The notes: a model not told the origin generated them from the sequence alone. Positions 11,144-21,431 are shown, numbered from the stretch's first letter. The stretch is DNA of 64,000 nt from Owenia fusiformis (GCA_903813345.2 CAIIXF020000011.1:15979754-16043753); one strand, 5' to 3'. Numbers and translations are program-made.

Positions 11144-12299
11144 ATTTTTTCCAACGATGTAATCAAATTGATGCCAATCGGAGCAAATAGTTGTATGAAT
11201 AACCTTTGCTCTAAAGTTGTTATTATTACCCTCGGAATCGCCTCAAATTGTTGATTTTTGATTTTGACATCAATTGGAACTCAGTTGATGTGTCCGCTGT
11301 GATCTAGTTGTTCATCTAATGTGATTTGTCGTGAACCTAGTGATTTATCTCTGCGTGGCTTCTTAAGAAAAACAGATTTTAGATAACTTGAATTGGGTTT
11401 TGGGATTATGCCACAAGCTTGAATCACTTATATAATGTGGCCAACAATTTTTTAACGCCAGCCACAAGGCACGCTTCAATTACACTTCTAGTCTACTGGT
11501 TGTATCATCAAGAGTATAAGTAGTGTCTGCTCAAACCAAAATGATCGGAATAATATCCATTCAAAACAAATAATAGAGTTTGTTACCTTAAATCAAGGTT
11601 AAAGTTATCTCAAAAAGATTAATCCCATGCAGTAATTCATTTCTGTAACACCCTACGTTATTAAAATAAGTCATAATTATTTTTTCATGAAAGTAATTTA
11701 GAGAGGACTACTCATACATAATCAGGCAATAGTGGGAACAAAATGGATTGTTGCTGCGCCAGTTGGGGTCAAGGTCAAATCACTGCCGTTTCAGTATGGA
11801 TCGAAAATCGTTGCTGTTGAGTTCCAGAACTGGGCACATGTTCGAAAGTATAGCATACATGTAGCACCCAGGATAAGCTTAGTAGCTTACATGTCTGTCT
11901 GTCATAAAAAATAATAAAAATGGGAGTATCCAAAATATAAAAATGTTAAAATCCTTGTATTTGAAACTCTTGAAGAAATTTAGAAAAACGACGGGTATTG
12001 ATCCAAAATATCTGAAAAGATAATTTTTGGAACAATTTGCTCAATGTCTCTGATTCTAATTTGAAGCAGTTCAGGCTAGAACAGTGACATCACATTGATT
12101 TGATTTTTTTATTAAAAAAGAAACGTTTTTTATTATTACATTACCAATCAAAGGGTCGTGTATGTCATCTTTGACAAAAGGAGAGCCAAATGTTTGAACA
12201 GTTTAACGTGAAAACGAGCAAGAGCAGATAAAAATCTGAAAAATGGCAATCAAGTCTATACAAAAAGCATGGAGACGATTGAGAATGATTTTCTAAAAG
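11144..12299. other. Intergenic region upstream of the SCP gene
   Basis: This stretch should contain the SCP promoter (reading leftward) and perhaps earlier exons of the plus-strand gene that begins to be visible at 12300. No TATA box or exon pair could be assigned with confidence. A 60-codon open frame at 11732 is unrecognised. Confidence 0.4.
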
Positions 12300-14135
12300 A
12301 AACGCACAACTACCACAGAGGCTGGAACCGACCTGTCTATTCCAGAACGTTACGAAGGTAAGCCTTCGATATATTGATTTAGACATTTCCTTTGTCTTGG
12401 ATATTTTCTCACCTCCGCTTAGCAGAGGCTAAATTTAATGTGCGAATTATATAATGCCATCATTGCATTAAATAAAATATGAGAGAAATATTTTTTTACA
12501 GGTGAAAATAAGTTTTCATTCGTCGTGGCCAACAGGTTAACTGAGGCAGTTGCTGAAAGAGGTATGCCACTCTATTCAATCAGTTTGATTTCGCTTTCGA
12601 AAGTTTTACAAATTCAATAATGTCAACCTTTTTCGATCTACTTTACCATTTCTTAAAATATTTGTTAGAGCAACCTTTAAATTATAATTTAGGAATGTCA
12701 GAGAGAAGTGAGCTTTCAGAAAGTAAACAATAAATTTATTTTTCTAGATGCTTTGAGGGAAGAAAAAGATCACATAGAAACCGAGTTAGAGCTGAAACGA
12801 CAGATGAGTGACCCGGCTCAAAATGAAATAGGTGAGTGGTTGTGTTAACGTTGCATTTCAAAAACGGTACTAGAACACAATCATTGGCCGATCAGCATAT
12901 ACAGGGTGTTCCAAAAGTAACAGGACTGGTGCTGGCATTTTGTTGAATATGCACCAATCGTCTTCAAAATTTTACATAATGTACTTTTATGTATCGTTAC
13001 TAAAACTGAAAAGCTTCGACAAAAAATATGTAACTCGGGTAGAGTTATGGTTGCTATGGTAACATGACATCACAATACCCGGGGCAACATTCCACGGAGA
13101 AAGTTACATTAAGACAGAAAGAGACATTAAGCATTTTGTACATCCCATATCAAAGTTAAAATGCAACAACTGGTTACATTTGTTTTACATAATTTGATAT
13201 TCCTATGTATCCTATGTACTTTGAAAAATAGGCTCCTCTTTGGTCAGTAGAAGAGTAGCACTCTGTATCCATGACTCAAACACATGATTGAACCCATTTG
13301 AGGACATGTCACGCATGGTCCTTGGAGAAGGTCATTCTCATTTTTAAAGATCTTACAGCAGATTAGCATTCGATTTTCCATATAAGTTAAAATTGGATGT
13401 TGCATGATCAGAAGAGTATGGTGCATGGTTTTAGAACTCAAGACCTAGCTCCTCTATAGCGGCATGATCTTTAATGGTCGCCTGCGGGCAGGTGTGTTAT
13501 CAAGGTGGATGACTGGCTTAAAATTGGGTATTTTCAAAAACTCAACCATGAATTGTTCAGACTATAATTCATAGTGATATTCTAGGAAATTGAATAAATA
13601 TAATTATAATGAAATTATACTTGAATCTGAGTTTTATAGCAACACCTTTACAACAAAGCAACTAATAATATAAACAAGAAATGTTGTATTATAATAGGTG
13701 AATTAGATACTTTCTTCAGTAATAAAAAATGTTAGATATCACATTTTCAGAAAAAAGTTGCCCCGGGTATTGAGATGTCATGTTACGATAGTAACCACAA
13801 CTCTACCCGCATTTCATCATTTTTTCTGAAACCATACAATTTTAGTTGCAATACTTCAAAGTACAATTTGTGAAAATTTGAAGACAATCGGTGCAAAATT
13901 GACAAAATGTCAGTACCAGTCCTGTTACTTTTGGAACACCCTGTAGGGTCTGTCGTATGGAACACTGATTTCTTTTCTACTAGCGCGGTGTACACGCTAA
14001 TATAACGAGATATAACAGTAGAATCCTTGTCCTTGTTTCATTTCAGATTCTGACACTATTGTACAAGTGACTCCACCACACTCGAACAATTCATCAATAC
14101 ACAGGACAGTGTCAATATCCACACAAGTGCGATAA
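12300..14135 (+). CDS. 3' end of an unidentified multi-exon gene (four exons)
   Basis: The exons are 12300-12357, 12502-12561, 12748-12831 and 14047-14135 (TAA at 14133). Each has clear signals: donors GAAG|GTAAGC, AGAG|GTATGC and ATAG|GTGAGT; acceptors TTTTTTTACAG, TTATTTTTCTAG and TTGTTTCATTTCAG. All three introns are phase 1 and the frame stays open throughout. The visible 96-97 residues include SIPERYEG, a helical heptad-like stretch (ANRLTEAVAERDALREEK, then IETELELKRQ) and a Ser/Thr-rich tail ending VSISTQVR. The first listed exon has a weak acceptor (TTTCTAAAAG), and the N-terminal part of the gene is not found. I do not recognise the protein; a short coiled coil is the only feature seen. 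A mariner element lies inside the last intron, and a LINE begins just after the stop codon. Confidence 0.65.
12902..13943 (-). mobile_element. Decayed mariner-type DNA transposon with 187-bp TIRs
   Basis: The termini CAGGGTGTTCCAAAAGTAAC (12902) and its complement (to 13943) are flanked by TA on both sides, the mariner target duplication. The inverted repeats extend about 187 bases inward at each end, to GGGGCAAC / GTTGCCCC. On the minus strand the interior carries a transposase relic. The element sits in the last intron of the host gene whose exons end at 12831 and resume at 14047. Confidence 0.8.
13235..13530 (-). pseudogene. Mariner transposase C-terminal relic
   Basis: Minus-strand reading gives HLDNTPARR, then EELGLEF, a stop, and HAPYSSDHATSNFNLY. 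These match the mariner catalytic-core blocks HxDNAxxH and HPPYSPDLAPSDFHLF. The intervening stop and lost residues show that it is inactive. Confidence 0.65.
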
Positions 14136-14143
14136 CTGCAAAA

Positions 14144-14270
14144 CAAGTGAATGATGGCCATACAGTTTTGGACAAACTCTGCCGGACAAACATTAAATGT
14201 CAACAGTGATGGAAATGGTGATTTATATATAAGTGTATGAAGTGACCTCGACATTGGTGCATTCCGTTCA
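14144..14270 (+). pseudogene. Degenerate PHD-like finger preceding LINE ORF1
   Basis: In the same frame as ORF1, reading gives QVNDGHTVLDKLC..NIKCQ, then stops, then KCMK and HWCIPFISRSG. This resembles the PHD fingers found at the start of many invertebrate LINE ORF1 proteins (CxxC..VxDxHxxLxCDxC..WxHxxC...WxCxxC), with several cysteines replaced and in-frame stops. The resemblance is modest. Confidence 0.35.
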
Positions 14271-14338
14271 TTTCAAGGTCAGGATATGAAGAGGCTCAAT
14301 AACAAATGAAACAGGCCTGATGTAATGACTTATTATGA

Positions 14339-14779
14339 ATGATTGATCTCCTAAATGCGAAAAAACAGCGCAAAAAAACAAAACCATCATCTTCTGAAAG
14401 TACATGTGTAGACGCAAAGTCTTCTCACAATTCTAAACCAGAACAAACAGTTATTTTATCTCATATCATTGAATTGAAAGTGGAACTCGCAGAGCTAAAA
14501 GAAGAGCTACGCAATACAATATCTGAAAAAGATGCGTCGTTGAGGAAAAAATCTGAAACTCAAACAATTGACCTCAGCCGTTCTAAAGACGAAGAACAAA
14601 GACTACGTAATGAAATCAAGATGGCTAACAAAACAATTCAAGAACAAAAGCTTGAAATCCAAAATCTTCGTGACGAAGCGAGAGATGCACATGCCAATAT
14701 GTATAAAAGCATACAAACTCTTCACAATAAGCTGTGCCTGATTGATAAATCATTATCACAGCCAATCATACCCCAATAA
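14339..14779 (+). CDS. LINE ORF1, N-terminal coiled-coil part
   Basis: This is a 146-residue reading frame starting at ATG. A basic, Lys/Ser-rich start is followed by a long predicted coiled coil (from about residue 40, IIELKVELAELKEELRNTI, through QEQKLEIQNLRDEARD), as in trimerising or RNA-binding ORF1 proteins. It overlaps the next frame (open from 14742) by 38 bases in a different register. The natural ORF1 probably ran through both frames, and a small indel between 14742 and 14779 now splits it. A programmed frameshift is the alternative, but no slippery site stands out. Confidence 0.65.
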   Translation: MIDLLNAKKQRKKTKPSSSESTCVDAKSSHNSKPEQTVILSHIIELKVELAELKEELRNTISEKDASLRKKSETQTIDLSRSKDEEQRLRNEIKMANKTIQEQKLEIQNLRDEARDAHANMYKSIQTLHNKLCLIDKSLSQPIIPQ

Positions 14780-14783
14780 GTGT

Positions 14784-15770
14784 ATGTCTCCGACAACACT
14801 CACATCTACCAATTCGACTACAAGGACAACACCCACCAACTTATCGGTCACACCTACAACAACGCACTCAACTACTACCACACCTGTCATGTCTACGATT
14901 CAAAGTACACCGACCAAAGCTGCCAGCAGCATACCTGTCACATCTACCATCTCGTCCAAAGCCACTAATAATGTGGAGAGTTCAAACTCAAATACATCGA
15001 CATCTTCTCAGTGCTGTAGTTCTGATGTCATGCCTACAACAACTCGCACTGCCTGCACAATTGTCAAGTCTACGTCAACGACCACAAATGCTACACAATT
15101 GCATATAGCGCCAACAGTTCCATCAACATCCAACAGTAAACCCACTGGCGCTGTGCCCAATCCAATTATTCAAGCGCCAATAAATGGAACAAAACCCACG
15201 TACTCCAAACCTTGGCCTCATGGCAAGGTATCTCCAAATCCTCAAACCAAGCAAATCCAGTCTATCATTACCTCAAAAAAGCACTCCTCTGCATACTCGT
15301 ACTCTACGAGTCATGACCATGATAGTCGCTATTTCGACGAGTGTAGTCGTACAGATAGTGATGATCATGATACTGACTTCGTGGGCGTTGCTACACTTAA
15401 ACGCCAACGTACAAAACGCATACTCCTTAATAATGTAAAATCAGTTCCATATGACAAGCTTAGGCAATCTATAATATCGTATGCTTTAAAACGTGGCGTT
15501 AAAGTTACCAACATGCGTGTTGTCGGAAAAAGGAGTAACAGAAATGGAATTGAAACACTCTCGGTGAGACTTAATGTTATAAATTCTCAATATCAATTAG
15601 CAGTATCCAATGAATTTTGGCCAGCCAACACTTTTTGTAGACCTTGGCTCTCAGAAAAGCAGTACAACTTTAACCAGGTTGGCGACAATTGGTTCGGACC
15701 GCGCAACAAGTACGACGATAACATGTCTGAGGACGACTGGTCATACGACTGCACTCCTACCAATTGTTAA
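14784..15770 (+). CDS. LINE ORF1, linker and C-terminal ORF1p domain
   Basis: The frame is open from 14742, but its first ATG is at 14784 (328 residues from there). The first 130 or so residues are a Thr/Ser/Asn/Pro-rich low-complexity linker. An acidic stretch (SDDHDTD) follows, then a folded C-terminal domain: KRILLNNVKSVPYDKLRQSI, GVKVTNMRVVGKRS and FWPANTFCRPWL. This pattern (short strand, helix, strand, then FWP...RPW) recurs at the C-terminus of ORF1/gag-like proteins of invertebrate LINEs. TAA (15768-15770) overlaps the ORF2 start codon as TAATG, suggesting that ORF2 is translated by termination-reinitiation. Confidence 0.65.
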   Translation: MSPTTLTSTNSTTRTTPTNLSVTPTTTHSTTTTPVMSTIQSTPTKAASSIPVTSTISSKATNNVESSNSNTSTSSQCCSSDVMPTTTRTACTIVKSTSTTTNATQLHIAPTVPSTSNSKPTGAVPNPIIQAPINGTKPTYSKPWPHGKVSPNPQTKQIQSIITSKKHSSAYSYSTSHDHDSRYFDECSRTDSDDHDTDFVGVATLKRQRTKRILLNNVKSVPYDKLRQSIISYALKRGVKVTNMRVVGKRSNRNGIETLSVRLNVINSQYQLAVSNEFWPANTFCRPWLSEKQYNFNQVGDNWFGPRNKYDDNMSEDDWSYDCTPTNC

Positions 15771-18700
15771 TGATAAGCAATCTTAATATTTTAAATTGGA
15801 ACTGTAAAGGTATCATGTATGGCTCACCCTACTTAGCCACGCTTCTCCCCTTATTACATATAGTCGTTTTAACTGAGCACTGGCTCTATCCTGATTCTAC
15901 TTCATTTCTAGATTCATTTGATTCAAATTTTTCTGCCTTGACGGTTTGTGACAAACGCCTTTCTATAGACTATGGTCCGAGGCGTGGCTGTGGTGGTGTT
16001 GCTATATTATACAGAAAAGAATTTATTGTAAAACCGATACCTGTCAATGACCGAATCTGTGGAGTTCAATTGCTTGTCAGTAAGGATACTTACATTTTCG
16101 TCTTTGCTGTTTATATGCCATGTAACACTTACCCAGAAAATATTTTTCTGGAGTACCTCGATTCTCTGTATGAAGTTTACCATAAATACAAGCAGCTTGG
16201 CACAGTTGTATTTGCTGGTGATTTTAATGGCCATTTGAGTGCAAAAAGTGGCCCAAGATGTAGCATTTCGCCAAATTCTAGGGGTCTTAAGATAGAAGAT
16301 TGGTTATTAGAATGTAATCTTTTTTCTGTTAATTCAAGTGACCTTGCTGACGGTCCGTGGTTTACATTTTACAGCGGTAATGGCAAAAACGTGTCTTGCG
16401 TCGACCTTTTTGCAATTCCTACGTGTAAAAAAGATTTAGTAAAAAAATGCACAGTTTTGGATGATCACTCTCTACAGATCTCCGATCACCATCCTGTTAT
16501 ACTTTCACTAGATCTCTCTATAGATACATGTTACCTTACTCAATCGAGTAATAAATCTGTTTTAAGGTGGAATAAAGCTACAGCTCGGAACAGATCTGAC
16601 TATGCTAACTCAGTCTCTTCTAAACTGGAACATTTCATAGTTCCTAATGATTCAATTTCTAGCCTTTCTAGAGCTACTGAGGACTTAGTTAGAATAGTCA
16701 TTGACAGCTCTGATAGTTTCATTCCAAAATCGAAATTTAGAAAGTTTCTAAAGCCTTACTGGACTAATACTGTCAAGGAACATCATAAGAACATGAAGTC
16801 GCACCGCTCCATTTGGATTCAGGACGGTAAACCACGCGGTCTAAAACACGATTCATATAGGCTTTATAAGCTCTCTAAACGGAGGTTTGCTAAAGAATTA
16901 AAATCAGCAAGGGCTGATTATGAATTTTCACAGATCCAGCAACTCGAAAACGCAAGCGAGGTTGATTCAGCATTTTTCTATCGGAAAATCAATTGTTTTA
17001 AAAACAAAAATGCCCAATCAACGAATCGCATCCATGAGCTTAAAGTAAATGATGTTATCTACAGAGACGCTGATGAGGTAAGACAGATCTGGGTTAATCA
17101 CTTTGAAAAACTTGGTAGCCCACACAACGCCTCACATTTTGATAATAATCATAAGCTTAAAGTTGAACATGAATTCTCCTTAATGAAGGTAAATTCAACA
17201 TTTAACCAAGATGGTGTCTTTGATGTACCCATATCTTGTCAAGAAATTTCAAACACTGTAAAATCGTTTCAAAACAACAAAGCACCTGGGATGGACGAAG
17301 TGGTCGCTGAACATTTAAAATATGGTGGTCCACACTTAACTCAAAAGATCTGCGAAATTTTTAACGCAATTGTTAAAGTTGAACGCTTACCAATTTGTTT
17401 TAAGATAGCAATTATGATTTCATTATTCAAAGGGAAAAATAAAGATCCCACATGTACAGATAATTTTCGTGGTCTTACACTCACGTCGGTTCTTTTTAAG
17501 CTATGGGAAAAGATAGTTTCTGTAAGACTCATTCCTAAATTTAAGATTTTAAAATGCCCTAACCCACTTCAATTTGCCTATCAGGAAGGCTCTGGAAGTC
17601 AATTTGCTATGTTTGTACTTTCGGAAGCCATTCACCATTATAGTGAACAGAAAAGCAAACTATTTTGTGCATTTTTGGATAATGTAAAATGTTTTGACTA
17701 CTTGTGGAGGATAGGACTTTTCCACAAATTATATAACCTTGGTATAAATGGGAAAGCGTTCAAGTTAATAGTAGATAGCTATACCGACACAATGGCGAGC
17801 GTATTATATATGGGAAAAATGTCGAGAACTTTTGAAATAAAAGAGGGCTCGGGTCAGGGCCGGGTCTGTAGCGCCATCTATTTTAACGTCTTTATCAACG
17901 GTCTTATTGAAGACCTATGTAACTCAGGTGTCGGCGTAACTATCGGTGATACTCTAATCCCATGCATTTTAGTGGCGGATGATACGACTCTTTTGGCGTC
18001 TTCCCCTGCTGACCTACAGACCCTACTAAACATTGTATATGAATATAGTAGCAAGTGGAGGTTACTGTACCATGCTGGGGAAGACGGCAAAAGCGCCGTG
18101 GTCACATTCAATGAGACATCAAAAGCCAGAAATCAAGTGTGTTACTTCTTAGGCAGTGATATTATTCCTAACGCAAATACTCAACAATACGTTGGTAACG
18201 CTTTGAGAAGTGATTTTAAATGCAAAGACATGGTAGTTAATGCATGTAAAAAAGCCAAAAATTCGTATTACTCAATTGCCAATGTCCGCATTGTAAAGGA
18301 TGCAAATCCTCTTACTTCATTAAGAATCTGGATCAACATAATATTACCTGCCATGTTATTTGGATGTGAGCTTTGGTCAAACCTAACCAAAAAAGACATT
18401 TATTTGCTAGAACTTACACAACGTCAAGTAACAAAAGCAATTCAACGTTTTGGCATGAGATTTCCGTCCGATGTAGTTTTATCGACCCTTGGATTATGGA
18501 CAATATCTGCTAGGATCGATAAGGCTAAATTGGGGTTTTTCAACAGATTATGTAGATGCAAACATTTTATTACTAAAAAAGTCTTCATTTTAAGATTGGC
18601 AAGTTATTTGTCGAACAGGGAAACTTTTAAACAGAAAGGGTTTATCAATGATCTATACAATCTGGCTGAAAAATATGAATATATACCAGACCAAATTCAA

Positions 18701-19246
18701 CAATTCATCTGTAATGGCAAATATCTGATTAAGGAGAAGTGGAGACTGCTTACTAAATCCCAAATTCATATTTTTGAGGAGAACAAATGGCAAGAAAGCT
18801 GCCAACAGAATGTCTCTTTACAATATTTTCGTAACGTCCATACAAACCTCAGCCCAAGCATAATGTGGGAATTGGGTAGACAATTCCCAAAATGCACTTG
18901 GAATTTAGGCAATCTCATCCATTTATCCTTACCTAATGTATATGAAAAGAAGTGTAAAATGTGTGACACCATTATTATTACCAAGGAGTTCATAATCGTG
19001 CATTACCTATTGCATTGCCAAAATACCAGAATTATCTGTGAGAGAGACGAACTTTTTAATTTACTAGTCTCAATTTTAGACATAGATACTGGTGTCAAGC
19101 TGTTTTCTGCTGACACACATGTTTTTATTGATGCCATACTAGGAAGTCAGGCAGATGTTCTCCAACAATTAGATGATGACACATTTTGTAATTTTTTACT
19201 AACTGTTGCAAATAAGCTGCAATTTGTGCAGCACTATTTCATGTAA
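15770..19246 (+). CDS. LINE ORF2: AP endonuclease and reverse transcriptase
   Basis: This intact frame of 1158 residues starts at ATG 15770. The endonuclease domain has NILNWNCKGI (residues 6-15), TEHW with the metal-binding Glu36, YMPC (115-118), GDFNGH (150-155) and SDHHPV (238-243). The reverse transcriptase has NNKAPGMDE (502-510), FRGLTLTSVLFKLWEKI, the first catalytic Asp in FLDNVKCFD (D637), GSGQGRVCS, and the ADD catalytic pair (736-738). The C-terminus has a C-x2-C-x12-H-x4-C motif (1062-1083), the usual zinc-knuckle-like end of such proteins. All key residues seen are present, so this copy's ORF2 may still encode active enzymes even though ORF1 is damaged. The most likely group is CR1/L2/jockey-like. 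Confidence 0.9.
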   Translation: MISNLNILNWNCKGIMYGSPYLATLLPLLHIVVLTEHWLYPDSTSFLDSFDSNFSALTVCDKRLSIDYGPRRGCGGVAILYRKEFIVKPIPVNDRICGVQLLVSKDTYIFVFAVYMPCNTYPENIFLEYLDSLYEVYHKYKQLGTVVFAGDFNGHLSAKSGPRCSISPNSRGLKIEDWLLECNLFSVNSSDLADGPWFTFYSGNGKNVSCVDLFAIPTCKKDLVKKCTVLDDHSLQISDHHPVILSLDLSIDTCYLTQSSNKSVLRWNKATARNRSDYANSVSSKLEHFIVPNDSISSLSRATEDLVRIVIDSSDSFIPKSKFRKFLKPYWTNTVKEHHKNMKSHRSIWIQDGKPRGLKHDSYRLYKLSKRRFAKELKSARADYEFSQIQQLENASEVDSAFFYRKINCFKNKNAQSTNRIHELKVNDVIYRDADEVRQIWVNHFEKLGSPHNASHFDNNHKLKVEHEFSLMKVNSTFNQDGVFDVPISCQEISNTVKSFQNNKAPGMDEVVAEHLKYGGPHLTQKICEIFNAIVKVERLPICFKIAIMISLFKGKNKDPTCTDNFRGLTLTSVLFKLWEKIVSVRLIPKFKILKCPNPLQFAYQEGSGSQFAMFVLSEAIHHYSEQKSKLFCAFLDNVKCFDYLWRIGLFHKLYNLGINGKAFKLIVDSYTDTMASVLYMGKMSRTFEIKEGSGQGRVCSAIYFNVFINGLIEDLCNSGVGVTIGDTLIPCILVADDTTLLASSPADLQTLLNIVYEYSSKWRLLYHAGEDGKSAVVTFNETSKARNQVCYFLGSDIIPNANTQQYVGNALRSDFKCKDMVVNACKKAKNSYYSIANVRIVKDANPLTSLRIWINIILPAMLFGCELWSNLTKKDIYLLELTQRQVTKAIQRFGMRFPSDVVLSTLGLWTISARIDKAKLGFFNRLCRCKHFITKKVFILRLASYLSNRETFKQKGFINDLYNLAEKYEYIPDQIQQFICNGKYLIKEKWRLLTKSQIHIFEENKWQESCQQNVSLQYFRNVHTNLSPSIMWELGRQFPKCTWNLGNLIHLSLPNVYEKKCKMCDTIIITKEFIIVHYLLHCQNTRIICERDELFNLLVSILDIDTGVKLFSADTHVFIDAILGSQADVLQQLDDDTFCNFLLTVANKLQFVQHYFM

Positions 19247-19373
19247 ATATAAATGTTATTCTTACATTTCATGATTATTCTCTATTGTATAAAGTAACTG
19301 TATAATTGTAATTATTATGTTTGTTGCTCCGATTAATTTTCGGGAATAAAAGAAACAATAAACAATAAACAAT

Positions 19374-20249
19374 ATATATTGTTAATAAAATTTCAAACAT
19401 TGAAACGAAATGTTTATCACATTATTAGTTAGATATTTCCTCGAATTTCTATGTCACCACCAAAAGTGGTGAGATTTGACCATCAGTTATTTGAGCTGTT
19501 GGATATATTTCCTCATGACAGACAGTTTTCAGGAATCAGATGTTATCATTTACATATGGACAATATATTTGGATACAAATCAACCTCCTTCTTGGTGAAA
19601 ATGATGAAAATAAAACTTCCCCCGACGGAAGTTCACGTAATAACTAGGTGGGGACCGCTGCGAATGTCTCGTATACACAGCCTGACTATGTAGGAAACGA
19701 GGCTTAATTAATTACTGGTAAGTGGATTAAATCCACAACAATTGATTCGTGTGACTAAATTATTTTCACATATTACAAAATGTGACATTTTCACCTGCAT
19801 GCACATCCACTTTGGTATTTCATTATGATAGTTTCTATAATTTTCATTCAACTTCAAACCTGAAATTATGAAATTGATAAGGGTAGTCATTAATCACTGA
19901 GCCAGTCGATCTGTTGTAAAATAAAGTATGAGTATTATTGGCCCACACAGTCATAGGATCTACCTTTCCAAACATAATGTGGTTAGGGCCATGTGTCCTT
20001 AATTTGAATATTGTGTTCTGAATGGCAGGATAAATACAATATTTTTTGCCTAACCATATGTGATTTTTTAATCAAGTTAACATATAACCATTAATAAAAT
20101 ATAAAAAGACAAATAATAAAATGTACTTGTAGAAAACATATCGTTCATCTTTACTTTTGCAAGGATTTGTTATCATCGGAGCTCTGCCCGCGGTATGATG
20201 GTTTATGGCGGGGCGTGGTTTTTACCCGTGAATTGTTTCCTCGCCTATC
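19374..20249. other. LINE 3' boundary to ankyrin gene A downstream flank
   Basis: No gene is recognised. From about 20010 the sequence (TGTTCTGAATGGC..., then TTAACATATAACCAT) matches the downstream flanks of genes C (about 27837) and F (about 39028). The shared flank continues across GGTATGATGGTTTATGGCGG, just past the stop codons of the class I ankyrin genes. Confidence 0.55.
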
Positions 20250-21431
20250 TCAACATACTCTACCGACACTTAATATATCTTCAATGTCATCTTCGAATAA
20301 CATAAACGACCGAAATCTCTCTGGGATTTTACCTTCTTCAATTAGAGCATTGATTGTTTTAGAGTATGTCTTCCGACAGACGAGTGTTGTGTGTTTATAC
20401 ATATTGAGTCTCACTTGCTGTTGAAGGTCCAGTAGTTTGAAGTCTTCTAACATCACTCCTAGTTTTGAATATCTACTTTTATATGTGAGCTTCTTGAAGG
20501 CAAGTAGCTGTTCAGCATCAAATGGGGCTCCATACAAAGCAAGGATGCAGATGATTCTGTATGTTTCTATTCCAAATCTAATATATTCGAATGCAATTGA
20601 CAAAGCATTCTTACCTTCATTGTCAACCCTATTGATATTTGCACCATTTGCTAATAGCATTATTAGACAAGCTGAATTTGAACACCATACAGAACGCATC
20701 AATACCGTTTCATTATCAGGACCGCAAGTATTGACATCGGCACCTTTCTTGATAAGCAAACGTACTAAGTCGGGTTTGTTATGATTTACAGCGATAAAGA
20801 GTGCGTTCATTCGAGACCGAAGCAACAATACGGAGACAGGATTGTATTGGGAAATAGGGTAATATAGTGTGTTTGGTCCAGAATTGATACACGTGTTCGC
20901 GTCAGCACCATGGTCCAATAACGCTTCCATGGGCGCTGTATTGCTGGACGTTGCAGCCCGCATGAGTGCAGTGAGTCCTATTTTATTTGATGCGTTTACA
21001 TCTGCCCCCTTGTCAACCAGCAGACACATACATTCAGATTCCGCGAGTATTAAAGCCGTCGCCCCGTCATTATCCCTAGCATCGATATCAGCACCATATG
21101 CAATGAGTAGATTGACGCATTTAACTGAATCATTTACTGATGCTGCATACATCAGTGCAGTCTTACCATAGTTGTTATAAGCATTTACATCAACACCATG
21201 TTCAAGCAATAACCTCACACATTTTGTTGCATTATTACGCACGGTATATATTAGCGCATTATCACCATATTGATCAGCTGCATTGATGTCCACTTCTTTT
21301 TTGTCAATTAGTACTTTTAGAATATTATTGTTCATTGAGTCCTTCGTAGAGTCGAGTTTGGCCCATTCTACGATTAAGGATTTTCTCAAAGGAATGTTAT
21401 TTAATGCTATTGTAAATAGTGATTTCACCAT
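20250..21431 (-). CDS. Ankyrin-repeat protein A (class I)
   Basis: Single-exon gene, 393 residues, starting at MVKSLFTIAL, the same start as its paralogues. After a 35-residue N-terminal helix-rich region there are about eight ankyrin repeats (residues ~45-300) with the G-x-TALM-x-A and LLxxGADVNA signatures. One member is shortened (GPNTLYYPISQ..). A C-terminal segment of about 85 residues follows: LQQQVRLNMY, a KTINALIEEGKIPERF block, then SFMLFEDDIEDIL. I read the spacing L-x3-V-R-x2-M ... LP-like ... FMLF as a divergent SOCS box, which would make this an ASB-like E3 substrate adaptor; that is inference. A TATA-like box lies about 250 bases upstream. Cytosolic location is expected, as no signal peptide is seen. 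Confidence 0.85.
   Translation of the reverse strand: MVKSLFTIALNNIPLRKSLIVEWAKLDSTKDSMNNNILKVLIDKKEVDINAADQYGDNALIYTVRNNATKCVRLLLEHGVDVNAYNNYGKTALMYAASVNDSVKCVNLLIAYGADIDARDNDGATALILAESECMCLLVDKGADVNASNKIGLTALMRAATSSNTAPMEALLDHGADANTCINSGPNTLYYPISQYNPVSVLLLRSRMNALFIAVNHNKPDLVRLLIKKGADVNTCGPDNETVLMRSVWCSNSACLIMLLANGANINRVDNEGKNALSIAFEYIRFGIETYRIICILALYGAPFDAEQLLAFKKLTYKSRYSKLGVMLEDFKLLDLQQQVRLNMYKHTTLVCRKTYSKTINALIEEGKIPERFRSFMLFEDDIEDILSVGRVC

Larger units (their letters stand above)
14136..19373 (+). mobile_element. APE-type non-LTR retrotransposon (LINE), nearly full length
   Basis: The order is: decayed PHD-like segment (14144-14270), ORF1 in two frames (14339-15770), ORF2 with endonuclease and reverse transcriptase (15770-19246), a short 3' UTR, and a microsatellite-like tail of AAACAATAAACAAT units (about 19350-19372) instead of poly(A). 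An apurinic endonuclease, a two-ORF layout and a short-repeat tail fit the CR1/L2/jockey supergroup. A phylogeny would be needed to name the clade. The 5' end falls just after the stop codon of the host gene ending at 14135, so the element sits in or next to that gene's 3' UTR. No target-site duplication was identified. Confidence 0.8.

Noticed and set aside
11732-11914. 60-codon plus-strand frame upstream of the SCP gene
   Set aside because: Its frame does not connect by phase to the exons at 12300, and it has no homology I can name.
20437-21171. Plus-strand open frames opposite the ankyrin genes (also at 22399, 28237, 34835 and 39432)
   Set aside because: They are antisense shadows of the ankyrin repeats, rich in repeated SAP/TSAP strings that mirror GADVNA on the other strand.
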